A stretch of 64,000 nucleotides of DNA from Siphonodentalium dalli (Eukaryota > Mollusca > Scaphopoda > Gadilida > Siphonodentaliidae), in NCBI GenBank assembly GCA_032622095.1, contig CP136067.1, forward strand, positions 57,267,899 to 57,331,898, read 5' to 3'. The notes under the pieces were generated by a model, which saw only the letters and a program-made list of their open reading frames with translations, made no database searches and was not told the DNA's origin. How positions within the stretch are numbered: the first letter of the stretch is position 1; every line of letters begins with the position of its first letter. The position numbers and the translations under genes are program-made. Shown here piece after piece: positions 1 through 10,260 of this stretch.

Positions 1-1880
1 ATTTGGTGGAAATTGGTGCCAAATATATTTGTATCAGCTTTTGCCTCTTTTGACATATTTAAACCACGCCCATTAGACTCATGGATGCATGATATACTGG
101 CGATGATTATATATATTTTTGGTGGTAATCAGCAACTAAATAAATTCTGAGAATAGTTATGACCCCACATCTCTCACCCAAACGACAGCAATTTGGCGTC
201 TTTAAATCACACGATAATATTCCTCATATCATAAAGAAGAATAATATATCAATTTGGTGGAAATCTGGGCTAAAAATAGTTTATTAAATCAATTGTTGAT
301 GCAACGCTGACTCGAACAACGCCATATTGCGAAGGTGATTATGTATTCGTTTGGTGGAAATCGGCGACAAAATTATTTCACCATATTTTTTTATTTTGCC
401 GACCTCCCCTTTTTCTTCCCCTGACACCAACAGCGTCATTTTAGAAAATTTTAACCCGCACCATTATCTTCCTTGTAAAAAGTTACCCCTCTTAGAATGC
501 CTTGGTGCCATGTCGATTGTACCGCGTGAAGTTATATATAGAACGCACACAGACAGACAGAAAGAAAGACAGACAGACAGCACGATTTGATTTCTTGTAT
601 CATTTGAGAAGAACGTGTCTGAATTTGATGGTAATTGGTACTAAAAATATTTTGTATCAGTTTTTGGTGACCCTCCCGTCCCTATTTGGGACTCAAACTG
701 CACACACTAAGACTCATTAGAGATTAGAGATGCATATATGGAATTGGTGAAAATTGACGAGTATACAAATTCGTATCAAATTTAAGGTCCCCATATTTCT
801 CACCCATAGGGCACCAATTTGGTGTATCTAAACCACACGATAAGATTCCTCGTATCACGGAGAAGAATATGTATCAATCTAGTGGAAATCGGCACTAAAC
901 ATATACATGTACATATATTTTTTTGTGTCCCTCTCATCTCTATACACCACTGACTCGAATGGCTCCACTTGTGACATCCTTAAACCACGCGATTACACTC
1001 CTGATATCATGGAGATGATTGTTTATAAGTTTGGTGATAATCGGCGACTAAACAATTTTTTTTATCAAATTTGATGCCAATCCCTCCCCTCCCCATCTCT
1101 CACCCAAACAGCACCACTATGGCGTCTTTAAATCACACGATTAGATTCCTCGTATAACGGATAAGAACGTGTATCAATTTGGTGGAAATTGGCGCTAAAA
1201 AAATTGTGCATCAATTTTGGTGCCCCTGTCCCTTTCAGTGCAACACTGACTCGAATGAGGCCACACTTGACAGATATAAGCCACACCATTAGACTCATCA
1301 TACCATGGGGATGATTTTGTATAAGTGTGGTGGCAATCGGCGACTAAACCAATTATTATCAAATTTAGTGCCCACCCCCTCCCAATCTCTCATCAAAAAG
1401 ACAACAATTTGGCGTTGTCAAATCGCACAATTAGATTCCTTGTATCATGAAGAAGAATATATATCAATTTGGTGGAAAATTGGCGCACTTGACATGTTTA
1501 AACCACACCGTTGTATTCTTCATATCATGGGAATGATTATATGTAAGTTTCATGGCAATCTGCCCCCCCTTCCGGGCACCCCTGACGCGAACGACGCGAC
1601 TTTTGCCATATTTAAACCACACCAGTAGATTCTTCATATTATGGGGATGATTATGTATAAGTTTGGTGGGAATCGGCGACAAAAAAAATTCTGCCCCTCC
1701 CCCTTCTCTGCCCCTGACAACAACGGCGTCACTTTAGAAAATTCTACCCCCGACCATTATCTTTCTCGTAAAAAGCTACTCCTAGTAGACCCCTTTGGCA
1801 TCATCTAGATGGTCCCCTGTGAATTTCTATAGAACACAGACAGACAGACAGACAGACAGACATTCGCAAATATAGATATA
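1..1880. repeat. Satellite-like tandem array, ~300-bp unit with (ACAG)n runs
   Basis: Segments containing 'atttggtggaaatcggc' and 'cacacgattagattcctc' return about every 295-303 bases (near 204, 822, 1125 and 1420). Each unit looks like a dimer of two ~150-base halves: a 'gaagaatatgtatcaatttggtgg' type half, here quoted only by its sense, and a 'gattatgtataagtttggtgg' type half. (ACAG)n/(CAGA)n runs occur at about 548-582 and 1838-1862 after similar preceding sequence, as if two copies carried the same tail. Short open frames inside (for example 1305-1628) are repeat translations. The window begins inside the array, so its left limit is unknown. Confidence 0.8.
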
Positions 1881-2053
1881 TATATAGAAAAGCTAACGGG
1901 TTCACCGCCAAGACAATAAAAATAAAATATAGTTATGTTTATACATGTATTGACCGCCATCGTCATATATTGATTATGTTATGATATTTGTGGCCTCTCA
2001 GACGTGTCAATATTTTGATTTATAGAGAGTGAATAAAGAATTGAATTGAAATT

Positions 2054-2082
2054 ATACCCAGTTTCATCGTCAGCACCATTCT
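2054..2082. repeat. Left arm of a 29-bp inverted repeat (partner 4894-4922)
   Basis: The reverse complement of this segment matches 4894-4922 at all but one position; the core is 'gtgctgacgatgaaactg'. The two arms bracket the partial LTR element and the two ORFs at 3988-4575. The gag-like ORF at 2390-2070 runs into this arm and stops in it, so the arm is a sequence junction. Confidence 0.7.
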
Positions 2083-2628
2083 TGTTTTCTGAGCAAGTAT
2101 GTTGCTATGTCTTCACTTGGTGTTTTAAATGGAGGCGGTGTTTGATGGTGATATTCGTTTCCTTGCGTAATATCGGGAGTGGAAGAATTGGCTTCGTCTC
2201 CATAAGTGAGTTTCTTAGGAGGTCTACTAAATTGTATCATTCCATCCTCATCATCAGAATTATCATCTGAGTCAAGATCATGTTGGTCAAGTACCTCCTG
2301 TAAGAGTGTTCTTTCTTGGTGGAATGAGTCTCTTACATGTTTCATCTTTTCTGCAATGTCTGATACATCAGACGACATTTTTACAGCCATTTTGTATTAC
2401 TTAGACAAGTATGTACAAAAAGCACGCCCAATTATTTAATGATGAACGTATGTAACATTCATTCAGTTCAGTTTTATCAAAGAAAACAAGAAAACCAATT
2501 CCAGCCAGGTCAATTTCTAGGACATCAATTGTGTTATCACAACATGCACTTGAATATTCAGATGCATAAGCAAATCCAATAAGCCCAACGGGGTTAATCT
2601 GATCAAATTGATCGCTATCTTCTAACAT
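2070..2628 (-). pseudogene. Broken gag-like ORFs of an LTR retroelement
   Basis: Two minus-strand frames start at true ATGs: 2628-2401 (75 residues, starts MLEDSDQFDQ) and 2390-2070 (106 residues, starts MAVKMSSDVSDIAEK). The second has a charged helical N-terminus, an acidic stretch (DLDSDDNSDDEDG) and a Pro-rich part. They lie just downstream, in minus sense, of a primer-binding-like site at 2682-2700, where gag would be expected. No CCHC knuckle, protease or RT follows, because the element breaks off at 2054-2082. The gag call rests on position and composition only. Confidence 0.4.
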
Positions 2629-2679
2629 TTGGTTTATTTATAAATTTAAATTTTTAGGTTTTTCACCTTTAGGTGGCAA

Positions 2680-2702
2680 ATTGTTTTATCCCACCGCTGC
2701 CA
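2680..2702 (-). other. Primer-binding-site-like sequence
   Basis: Read on the minus strand, the sequence is TGGTGGCAGCGGTGGGAT. It starts a few bases after a TGTTACA end, the arrangement of LTR end plus tRNA primer-binding site in Ty3-like and BEL-like retroelements, whose sites begin TGG. I did not match it to a specific tRNA. Confidence 0.5.
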
Positions 2703-2894
2703 CCAATTTTGTAACACGCAGGGGGTGGGGACTCAATTCCGGTAGCGATCGAGTGGTTTCACCCACGAGTCCCTGCGAGCCAAAAAGGATTTGAGTATTT
2801 AATTAAAGTTCAAGGCACGTGATGTAAGCATGGCTTAGTGTTTTAGTTATGCTGCCACCACCCTATTTTGGGCAGTAAATAGGAAACCAGTTTA

Positions 2895-3960
2895 TGACTA
2901 CTCGATGAGTAGTGCTTGTATCTATTTAAATGATGTTGCTCATTATTCAATGAGCAACAGTTTTAAGGATGTCACTTAAAGACACGGTTGGCCTTGGCGG
3001 TGGGTATCCTGTGAAAATATCTCCACCCGTCAAAAACCGCCACAAACAGAAAGAACATCAAAATGTAGATAGACTTTGTCCGTATACAAATAAGAAATAT
3101 CACATAAACAGTACGTTATGGTCATATGTTTGACCATTGTTATGTAAACAAAGGCATAAAAAGTTACTTTTCTGGTGTTTGTTTATATTATGATGGTAAA
3201 CATAAAGAGCGTTCTTTGTTGGTGAATACCTGATATGGAACTAATAAAGAGCGTTAATGCCATTTGTGTGTGATTAGCCAGTAGCATTGTGCTGTCTTCT
3301 GTAACACAATCAGTCTCTTCTTAGGTAAAATATAGTAGGTCTCTATGATAACATGCTGTTTACGCGATGGTCATGGTATATGTGAACGGAGCTGTATGCG
3401 TTTTACTGTTTTTCTGTTTACGGTGTTTGGAACAAAAATGAATATTTTCGACAATTAAGGCCGCACGTGCCTTTAACGAGTGACAGTTATGTAGATTCAG
3501 AGTTGTGTTGCTCATTTGTCAATGAGTAACAGTTTTAATAGTGTCGCTCAATGAGTGACGGTTATATGGTTTCAATGTTTTGTTGCTCCTTAGTCAACGA
3601 GTTTAAAGAGTGTCGCTCAATGATTGACAGTTATATTTTCAGAGTGTTATTGCTCATTGGTCAACGAGTAACAAGTTTAAAGAGTGTCGATCGCTCAACG
3701 AGTGACAATTAGATTAAAAGATTTGTTGCTCGTTAGTCAATGAGTAACAGTTTTAAGATTGTCTCTCATTAGTCACTGAGTGACGGTTTTGTTGCTCGCT
3801 GCTCACTCTGTGAGTAACAGCTTTTTGTTGCTCGCTGATGACTTTGTGAGTAATATGTTTTTGTTGCTCACTTTGTGAGTAACAGCTTTTAAAATTTGTT
3901 GCTCGTTGCTCACTTTGTGAGTAACAGCTTTTGTTGCTCGTTACTCTGTGAGTAACAGCG
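2895..3960. repeat. Tandem repeat of short self-complementary units
   Basis: Units of the form 'ttgctcattagtcaatgag' + 'taacagtttta' alternate with 'gtgtcgctcaatgagtgac'. GCTCATT and AATGAGC-like halves let each unit fold on itself. The densest stretch is 3480-3960, where units shorten toward the right end ('gttgctcgttactctgtgagtaacag'). Confidence 0.75.
3203..3255 (+). repeat. TAAAGAGCGTT pair, locus 1 (42-base spacing)
   Basis: TAAAGAGCGTT occurs exactly at 3203-3213 and 3245-3255. The intervening bases include 'tgatatgg', which is also seen between the copies near 36.8 kb. Confidence 0.75.
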
Positions 3961-3987
3961 ATGGCAGTGAGTGTTTATCCTGACTAG

Positions 3988-4182
3988 TTACATATAGTAG
4001 TACATTTCAAGAGCTCAGTCTGTCCAGATTCTGATTTGAGCCAGCCTTTTACAGCACTTTCTCAGACCTGGAGTATCAAGAAGCAGCCCATCAAATTGCA
4101 GCAGAATGCCCAACCAGAGTCTGAGATTGAAGGAACCAATCAGAAGCTGAGTAAAGTTTGGAAGGACCCGCATGCTTTATGA
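3988..4182 (+). CDS. Short coding-like ORF, unknown product
   Basis: After the in-frame TAG at 3985-3987 the frame stays open to a TGA at 4180-4182, 64 codons with no ATG. From about residue 8 the translation (KSSVCPDSDLSQPFTALSQ...) is rich in Gln, Ser and Lys and has balanced composition unlike the surrounding AT-rich noise, ending in KVWKDPHAL. It begins where the putative LTR ends, so it may be a host or other-element coding fragment interrupted by that LTR. No family is recognised. Confidence 0.25.
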   Translation, partial: LHIVVHFKSSVCPDSDLSQPFTALSQTWSIKKQPIKLQQNAQPESEIEGTNQKLSKVWKDPHAL

Positions 4183-4197
4183 TGTCCCCAAAAATAG

Positions 4198-4575
4198 CTA
4201 TCCAAACATGGTTTTAATGTTTACTTTTATTTGTGACCTAGTTGTTTCTACTTTAGTGTACTTCTGTGTACGTATTTTAGAAGTTGTCTGTTTTGAAATA
4301 GGAGGAATGTGTACTGTTGACACACATAGATGGGAGAAATAAGCCAGGATGTTTGGATTTGCCCCTGACAAGGGTATTTGGGGAAGGGTTGATAGCTTAT
4401 TTCCCATGGTGAAATCCCACAACGATTTATTCACGTTGCTTCCGTATACACATATTTTCTCCGTAGTTGTAAACACAACACAAGTCGGTTTATTTCTCAT
4501 GTTCTTTTCATCATTAAATTTAAGGCCGTACAAATATTCTGAAAGGCGAATTTGATAACGAGAATACATTAGCAA
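4198..4575 (-). CDS. Hypothetical 125-residue ORF
   Basis: A minus-strand frame of 125 codons with ordinary composition. It includes two Cys and the stretch EKICVYGSNVNKSLWDFTMG, then a Thr/Lys-rich C-terminus. It converges on the short ORF ending at 4182. A possible splice acceptor (cctttcag) sits inside it near 4545. I recognise no domain, and it may be an unclassified element ORF or chance. Confidence 0.2.
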   Translation of the reverse strand: MLMYSRYQIRLSEYLYGLKFNDEKNMRNKPTCVVFTTTEKICVYGSNVNKSLWDFTMGNKLSTLPQIPLSGANPNILAYFSHLCVSTVHIPPISKQTTSKIRTQKYTKVETTRSQIKVNIKTMFG

Positions 4576-5485
4576 AAGGTATCAATGATTGTTACCCGAT
4601 ATTATCACTGTTTGGGTGTTAAATCGTCAAATATATCTGGATGACGTATTGATTAAAATATGTTATGCCGGAATCGGAGCCGGAACGAAGTATACCGTTT
4701 GTAGGTAAACTGTTGAGAAAGAGCACTCATTCAGGTGACTTGTATTGGTCGTCTTGTCTGAGGGATATATATGTTGACCCCTCCCCCATCCGGACTGATC
4801 ACAACTGGGACAGTACCCAGGTGTAGACTGTAGCAGCCTTCTTCTACTTAAAAGACGGTCCGAATATCGGCAATAGGCCTACTTTTACCGACTAGAATGG
4901 TGCTGACGATGAAACTGAGTATGATTGGCTAGCACGGTCACGTGTTACACCACCTCAGACGAAGGAATTCTTTTCCAAACAAAAAGACAACTATCAGTCA
5001 CTGATGCTTCTTTCGGAGTGGAGTGCAAATGTACCATTTAATTATAGGAAATATACAATACTACAACTTCGCCTGTCAACACGAATATAAACAAATTGAA
5101 TGATGCTATTTTAAGAATGGATTCGTTTTAATTATATACGTGTATATTATGTGCGAAGGAAATGGTGTGCCATTCCGTGACCACGCAATGGTTTGTGCAA
5201 ACGAATTTATACTACACCGTGACAAAAAAAAACACATCTACACCGTTAGTATTATTGTCCAAACGATCATCTTCTACACCGCATAACAGCGCTTTTTTAA
5301 AATCATTATTACTCGAAATATTGAAAACTATATATTTTGATGTGCAAACAGGACGATAGTAGATCTTGTGTGGTGTTTACAAGCTGGGTTACACATGAGT
5401 GGCCATATCTAAATCCGTGGTTTCTATCAGTCAGTAGGTCGTCGCGGATGTACGTGTATACACAGGACGTGCTCTAGTTGCTTAC
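4576..5485. other. No gene seen
   Basis: Unique-looking AT-rich sequence. The only notable item is 4894-4922, the partner of the 29-bp inverted repeat at 2054-2082. Open frames here are short and unconvincing. Confidence 0.5.
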
Positions 5486-5489
5486 ATCA

Positions 5490-7480
5490 TGTTGAAGTGA
5501 GTGACACTGCATGGTCTGTAGTTGGATGGTTGGTGAACGTCTCCTTTCTTATAAACTGGTGTTATGTTTGCGTTCAGCCAGTCTTCTGGGAGAGTGCCGG
5601 TCTCTATAGATTTATTGACTATGGTGGTGATAGGTTTCGCCAGTACGTTGGCCAGTATTTTGAGTACTGTGTTAGGGATGTTGTCTGGACCTGGTGCCTT
5701 TGATGGTTTAATATATTCCAGGAGTTTCTTTATTCCTTATTCTGTGATTTCCAGTGGCTTGATGTTTACACTGTTCTGTGGTATGGATGGTAGATCTTCG
5801 TTTGTGTCTATGGTGAATACCGACTGGAATTGCTTTAGTAGCTCCGCTTTCTCTTTTGTGTGGTTTGTGAGTGATGTTCCTGTTTTAGCGGTGGCGTACC
5901 CGTTCTTTCTTGTTTTCTGGCCTTCATGTACCTCCAGAAAGGTTTTGATGTTTTCTTTTCCCTCCCCTTCTTTATTATGGTGTTTGTGTGTTCTTGTACT
6001 GCTTTCCTCATTTCTCTTCTAATTTTTTCTGGTGGTATTTATACTCTTTCCAATATCCTGCTTCTTTAGCTTTCCTGTGTAATCTTGCTTTTTTCCTTAG
6101 AAGCAGTTTGAGTCTTCTATTTATCCATGGCAGTTGTTCGCGTCGACATCTTGGTGCTTTTGGCACTCTTTTTTCCACGACTTCTTTGATGGAATCGCGA
6201 AAGAAGTTCCTCACGGTGTCGATGTTGGTATCAGTGGGAAAATCTTCTATTTGCACAGCTATCTTCTCCACAACTGCAGCTATGTCAGTCCAATTTGCCT
6301 TGTGGAATGGATATCTAGTTCTCTGTACCGGTTTATTGTAGGATGGAGTTGGAGAACAGTCAGTAATAATCATATTGTGGTCTGATATGCCAGGTTTTGT
6401 AGTGGTGGATTTTAATAATGATGGATTATTTGTTATGATTAGGTCCAGTAGGTTTCCTTCCCTGTTTAGGTCACCCTGTACCTGTTTTAGTCATAATTTC
6501 GCACACACGTTGATGAGGTAATTCTGTATCTCTCGGTCTTGTGTCCCTGGCCGTACAGTCATTGTATCCCAGTCGATGTCAGGACAATTAAAGTCTCCTC
6601 CAAGGACGAAACTGGAGTCAGTCTTTTTCATCAGTGCTTTGATGGATTTTTCTAGATTTTCAACGTCTGATTTGGATCGATGTGCCATGTAGAAACTTCA
6701 CACGTGTATATCATTGCCTCCTTGTATTGACAGTTTTATCCATTCAATTTCGCAGTTGGTGATAATTCCGTCTTCTCTATTGCAACTCCTCCACCCGTCG
6801 TATCTCGGTCGCCCCTATTGCCAGTATAATCTTCAGGAAAGACTTCGGCTGACTTGATGGCATTTTGGGCTGGTTCTTTTCCTGGTTTCTTTCCTTTTAG
6901 CCATGACTCTGTACCGATGGTAACATCAGGCTCTATGTAGGTGGTTGCGATTTCCAGTTCCGCTTTGTTGCTGACTAGGCTTCTACAATTAACAATTAGC
7001 AATCTGAGATTGTCTTTCCTTGGTGTGTTAAAGGTGATTTGAGATGCTAATCTGTTAGATCTTGATTCTGAGCCTTGGGTTGTGTCTGCTTTTGGACTGC
7101 TAGTATGGGTCGGTCGAAAATTGAGTTCATACTTCGGATGGAGCTGTCTTGATGGCTTAGTGTTTGGTAGTAGTTGGAGGTACTAACGTCATAGCTATGG
7201 AATTTGAAGCTCTCGATGTTGATTCGATGCTGTCACATTTCAAGCATTTCCATTCTTTGCTGGGTCTTACTTCTAGTGAGTGGACTTCTGCTGAATCTAG
7301 GTCGACGCATGAGTAGTGATGCCAGACATCACAGCTATCACATCATAATCCTACGTTGACCGTCCAGGTCACTGCTCCTTCGCATACTCCGCAAGGGTAT
7401 ACAGATTTTTCCTTTTGCTTTGTGGGAGTTTTTTTCTTCGCTTTTTGGGGTCCCGGGTTTTGTTCGATGTCAGCGATGAC
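5490..7480 (-). pseudogene. CR1-like LINE relic A: 2A-like motif, PHD finger, endonuclease, partial RT
   Basis: Read on the minus strand, the fragment opens with VIADIEQNPGP (7480-7448), then a PHD-type zinc finger (CGVC, CDSCDVWHHYSC, WKCLKC; about 7390-7240). Next come an APE-type endonuclease start (LLIVNCRSLVSNKAELE, ~7000), the GGDFNCPDIDWDT endonuclease motif (~6600), a basic linker (6373-6008) and early RT motifs (KAPGPDNIPNTVLKIL, ~5690; GTLPEDWLNANITPVYKKG, ~5570). It stops at NYRP-CSVTHFN near 5490, before the YADD box. The frame is broken by stops, including a TGA in the PHD finger at 7345-7343 and a frameshift near 6010, so it cannot be active. The 3' half is missing, which is unusual because LINEs normally lose the 5' end. 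It abuts LINE B at ~7481. Confidence 0.85.
7448..7471 (-). other. 2A-like (StopGo) motif in LINE A
   Basis: The codons read DIEQNPGP, matching the core D(V/I)ExNPGP of 2A ribosome-skipping peptides. Such motifs are known at the N-terminus of ORFs in several invertebrate CR1/L2-type LINEs. Only three residues upstream (VIA) survive before the junction with LINE B, so the upstream part of a functional 2A is lost here. Confidence 0.7.
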
Positions 7481-7484
7481 AATT

Positions 7485-9158
7485 CAATTCAATTCACTTC
7501 AATTAAGTTTATTCAGATCGTCAATATAGACATTACAGAAGAGTTGTATACATAAATACAATGTATATATATACAGCAATGCCCAAAGTAACCGACCACA
7601 CAACCACAGCAGAACCATGGGCAGCCCCTCGGGACCCAGTCGGAAATACGGCCCGCCACCATCCATCGGAAAGCTCTCGGCGATAGCTTTCCGATGAATG
7701 GCAACAAGCCACACCCCGACCAAATCCCGAAAAACAACCCACCATCCCGCCCCGGTCAGGTGGTCAATCACTTGGTAATCACTGTATGGTCATTACAGGT
7801 ATACATGTAGAAATGGGGTGGACGATATTCTTTACCTACACTGTTTAAGTTCGACAGGCTGCTGGTAGTAAGCCTCAGGGGGACCTAAATATCTCAAGGA
7901 CCTTCCTAATAAATACTGACAAGTTTTTAACTGTCTTATTATTTCGGGAGTTAAATAGAGCGGCTAATTTATAAGTGTTTGGTCTCTGATAGAAGTAGGG
8001 TTTTAGATATTTTATTCTTAATTCGCTAAGTTCCCTACACTTCAGTACCATGTGATATTCATCGCCGATTTCGAGATTACATAGAGTGCAGATTCTGTCG
8101 GAAAAATCGGTATTCGTCCAAGCACCGAGTTCTATAGGGAGTTTGTGGTTTCTGGTGCGGAAAGCTAAAGTGTTTTGAACTGCTCTATTGTCATCAAGGG
8201 ATAGATAATTCTCTCGTTCAAAATTTGACTTTATAATCCGATAAAATGCGAATTTGCTTGATTTCGATATTGTTGCCCACCATTCTTGAATGTATATGTC
8301 ACGTAGCTTACCGGAAGTTGTGCGATTGAAGCTTTTCAAGCTTGGTACGTGTTGGTTGGTCCAGACACTACTCATACCTAGGCAGTTAAGGGTGTCCCGT
8401 ATACCAATAATCAGTGAATTATTAAAAACATTATCACAATATAAATAATACATATAGCATAATACAAAATAAGAAGCAATCTATTGGTTGTCATGCAGAT
8501 AAGCTTAGCCCAATACGAGAGGGAACGGGTTTTGATTCTCACCGTTATGGGGCATATTCCTAGTTCCCCATAAACAAAAGCATTGGGTGTTGATTTTTTC
8601 ATTTTAAGGGAGAATTTCAAAAACCACAATTCAAGTTTTTCAAAGCATGTTAGGTTTTCAAAACCCCACACCTCAGCTCCGTATGTCATAATTGGTATGA
8701 TCGATTTTTCATAGATCTCCAAGATGCTTTGTACAGAAAGTTTATGACAACGGGCTTTGTTGAGTAATGCGTACATCGCCGTTTTTGCGGAATGGCATAT
8801 CAGATTCCTTTCCATAGCAAAAGACCCTCGTTTGTGAAACGTAGTTCCGAGATACTTAAAGTGATCTACCTGTTCAATAATTTGGTTGTTGATTGCGAAA
8901 TCTTTTAGTTGATTCTTTGTTTTCGTCTTACGACCAAAGATGACAACTTTGGTGTTTAGCAATGTTAACATTCAGTTTCCAACTTATGCAATATGTAGAG
9001 AAAATATCTAAGGCGCTTTGTAGTCCTTCATGTGTGTTGGCCAGTAATACAGTATCATCGGCATATATGAGTAAATATAGCTTTAACATGATACCCGTTT
9101 CCACTCCACTAAGCTTATCTAACGCTATCCCACTGCTGCCATTAGATCCACCCGATTA
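7485..9158 (-). pseudogene. LINE relic B: RT from the YADD box to the C-terminus, plus 3' end
   Basis: On the minus strand it begins 5'-truncated near 9158 and passes LKLYLLIYADDTVLLA (YADD at 9065-9054). It continues through an RT thumb/C-terminal frame 8971-8411 (TKVVIFGRKTK, then HFKYLGTTFHKRGSF and YGAEVWGFE) and a second frame 8453-7875. That frame contains WWATISKSSKF and a CxxC-H-C-type knuckle (ICTLCNLEIGDEYHMVLKC). A 3' UTR of ~370 bases follows and ends in a TTGAATTGAATTG-type tail at ~7485. At least two frame breaks are needed. The 5' truncation is typical of target-primed insertion. Confidence 0.85.
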
Positions 9159-9159
9159 G

Positions 9160-10260
9160 TGCTCCAACCAATTCAAGGAATGTTCCAAACCACACTGGTG
9201 GCGCCACAAACTATGCAACTGGTGTTCCAAAACCACACATGCTGTGTACCAAACTACCCAAAGAGTGTCCCTACCCATCCACTGGGTGATCCATACAACG
9301 AGCGCACAACGAGTGTGCCAAGTCATTCGATGAGCTCCCAAAGCCACAAAACGAGTGTCGCAATCCAATCAGTGGTTGTCCGAAACCACATAAAGAGTGT
9401 CAAATAGGCATCCATTATGTACCACATGCCACACATCTCGTGCCCCAAGCCAGCCGTGTAGTGTCCTATATATGTCATGCAACAGTTGTCCTAAACCACA
9501 CAAATGTCGTCTCAATCCATTCAACTAGTGTCTCAAATGGCCCAATCAGTGACCAAATCAATGTCCTAAATCTAACCAATTGGTGAACCAAACCATAAAG
9601 CTAGTATCACAAACTATCCAAATTAGTTCCCAATCCATCCAACAGGCGCTACAAAACATTACTAACTGTCATCTAAACGCTTTCAAAATGTGTACACACC
9701 CTCCATCGAGTATTCCAGTCCATCAAATGAATGTTCCAAACCATCCAACGAGTTGACCAAACCACGGGACACTCGCTGGATGGATTGAGATATTCGATGG
9801 GTGGTTTTCAACACCAGTTTGTGACGCCCATTATACGATGTGGGATATTGAGGGTGGTTTGAGACACTAGTTGAATATTTTTAGACACTCCTATTGGTTT
9901 GAGGCAATCGTCGTGTGGCTTGGGACACTCGCTTGATGGTTATGGACACTCATTTTATGGTTTGGGACATCCATTTGGGTGGTTCAGGGTACTCTATTGA
10001 TGGTTTGAGACACTCGTTGGGTGGTTTGTGACACCACGTGCAAGCATGATTTGGGCACTATGTTGGTGGTATATATGTATCTATGACAATCGGATGGTTT
10101 GGAACACTCAGCTGGTGGGTTTGGACACGTGGATGGTTTGGAACTCCAGCTGGGTCGATTGTGATACTTATTAGGTGGTTTGGGACACAATTTGGCTGAT
10201 TTGGGACGCAAATTCTATGAACTGGGACATCGGTTGGTTTGGTAAACTATTAAGAATGTA
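9160..10260. repeat. Degenerate ~25-30-bp minisatellite that switches strand near 9770
   Basis: Left of ~9770 the plus strand reads variants of 'ccaaaccacccaacgagtgtc'-like units (shown only in part). Right of it the same unit appears reverse-complemented ('gacactcgttgggtggtttgg'). The two halves therefore form a long imperfect inverted repeat. The open frames at 9156-9407 and 9984-10392 are translations of the array. The left edge coincides with the 5' end of LINE B. Confidence 0.8.

Larger units (their letters stand above)
2709..3992 (-). mobile_element. Putative LTR of a partial retroelement
   Basis: On the plus strand the segment begins TGTAACAC and a candidate other end reads ...TAGTTACA near 3992, giving inverted TGTAAC/GTTACA termini. 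The primer-binding-like site and gag-like ORFs lie to the left, so the element points to the minus strand. No second LTR is in the window, so the outer limit is uncertain by tens of bases. The interior is rich in the hairpin-type tandem repeats listed at 2895-3960. Confidence 0.4.

Noticed and set aside
5564-6385. Long plus-strand ORFs (152, 117 and 83 residues)
   Set aside because: Antisense shadows of the LINE A reverse-transcriptase and linker region on the minus strand.
7499-7771. 90-residue minus-strand ORF and overlapping frames
   Set aside because: Lies in the 3' UTR of LINE B with three overlapping open frames in GC-rich sequence; no domain.
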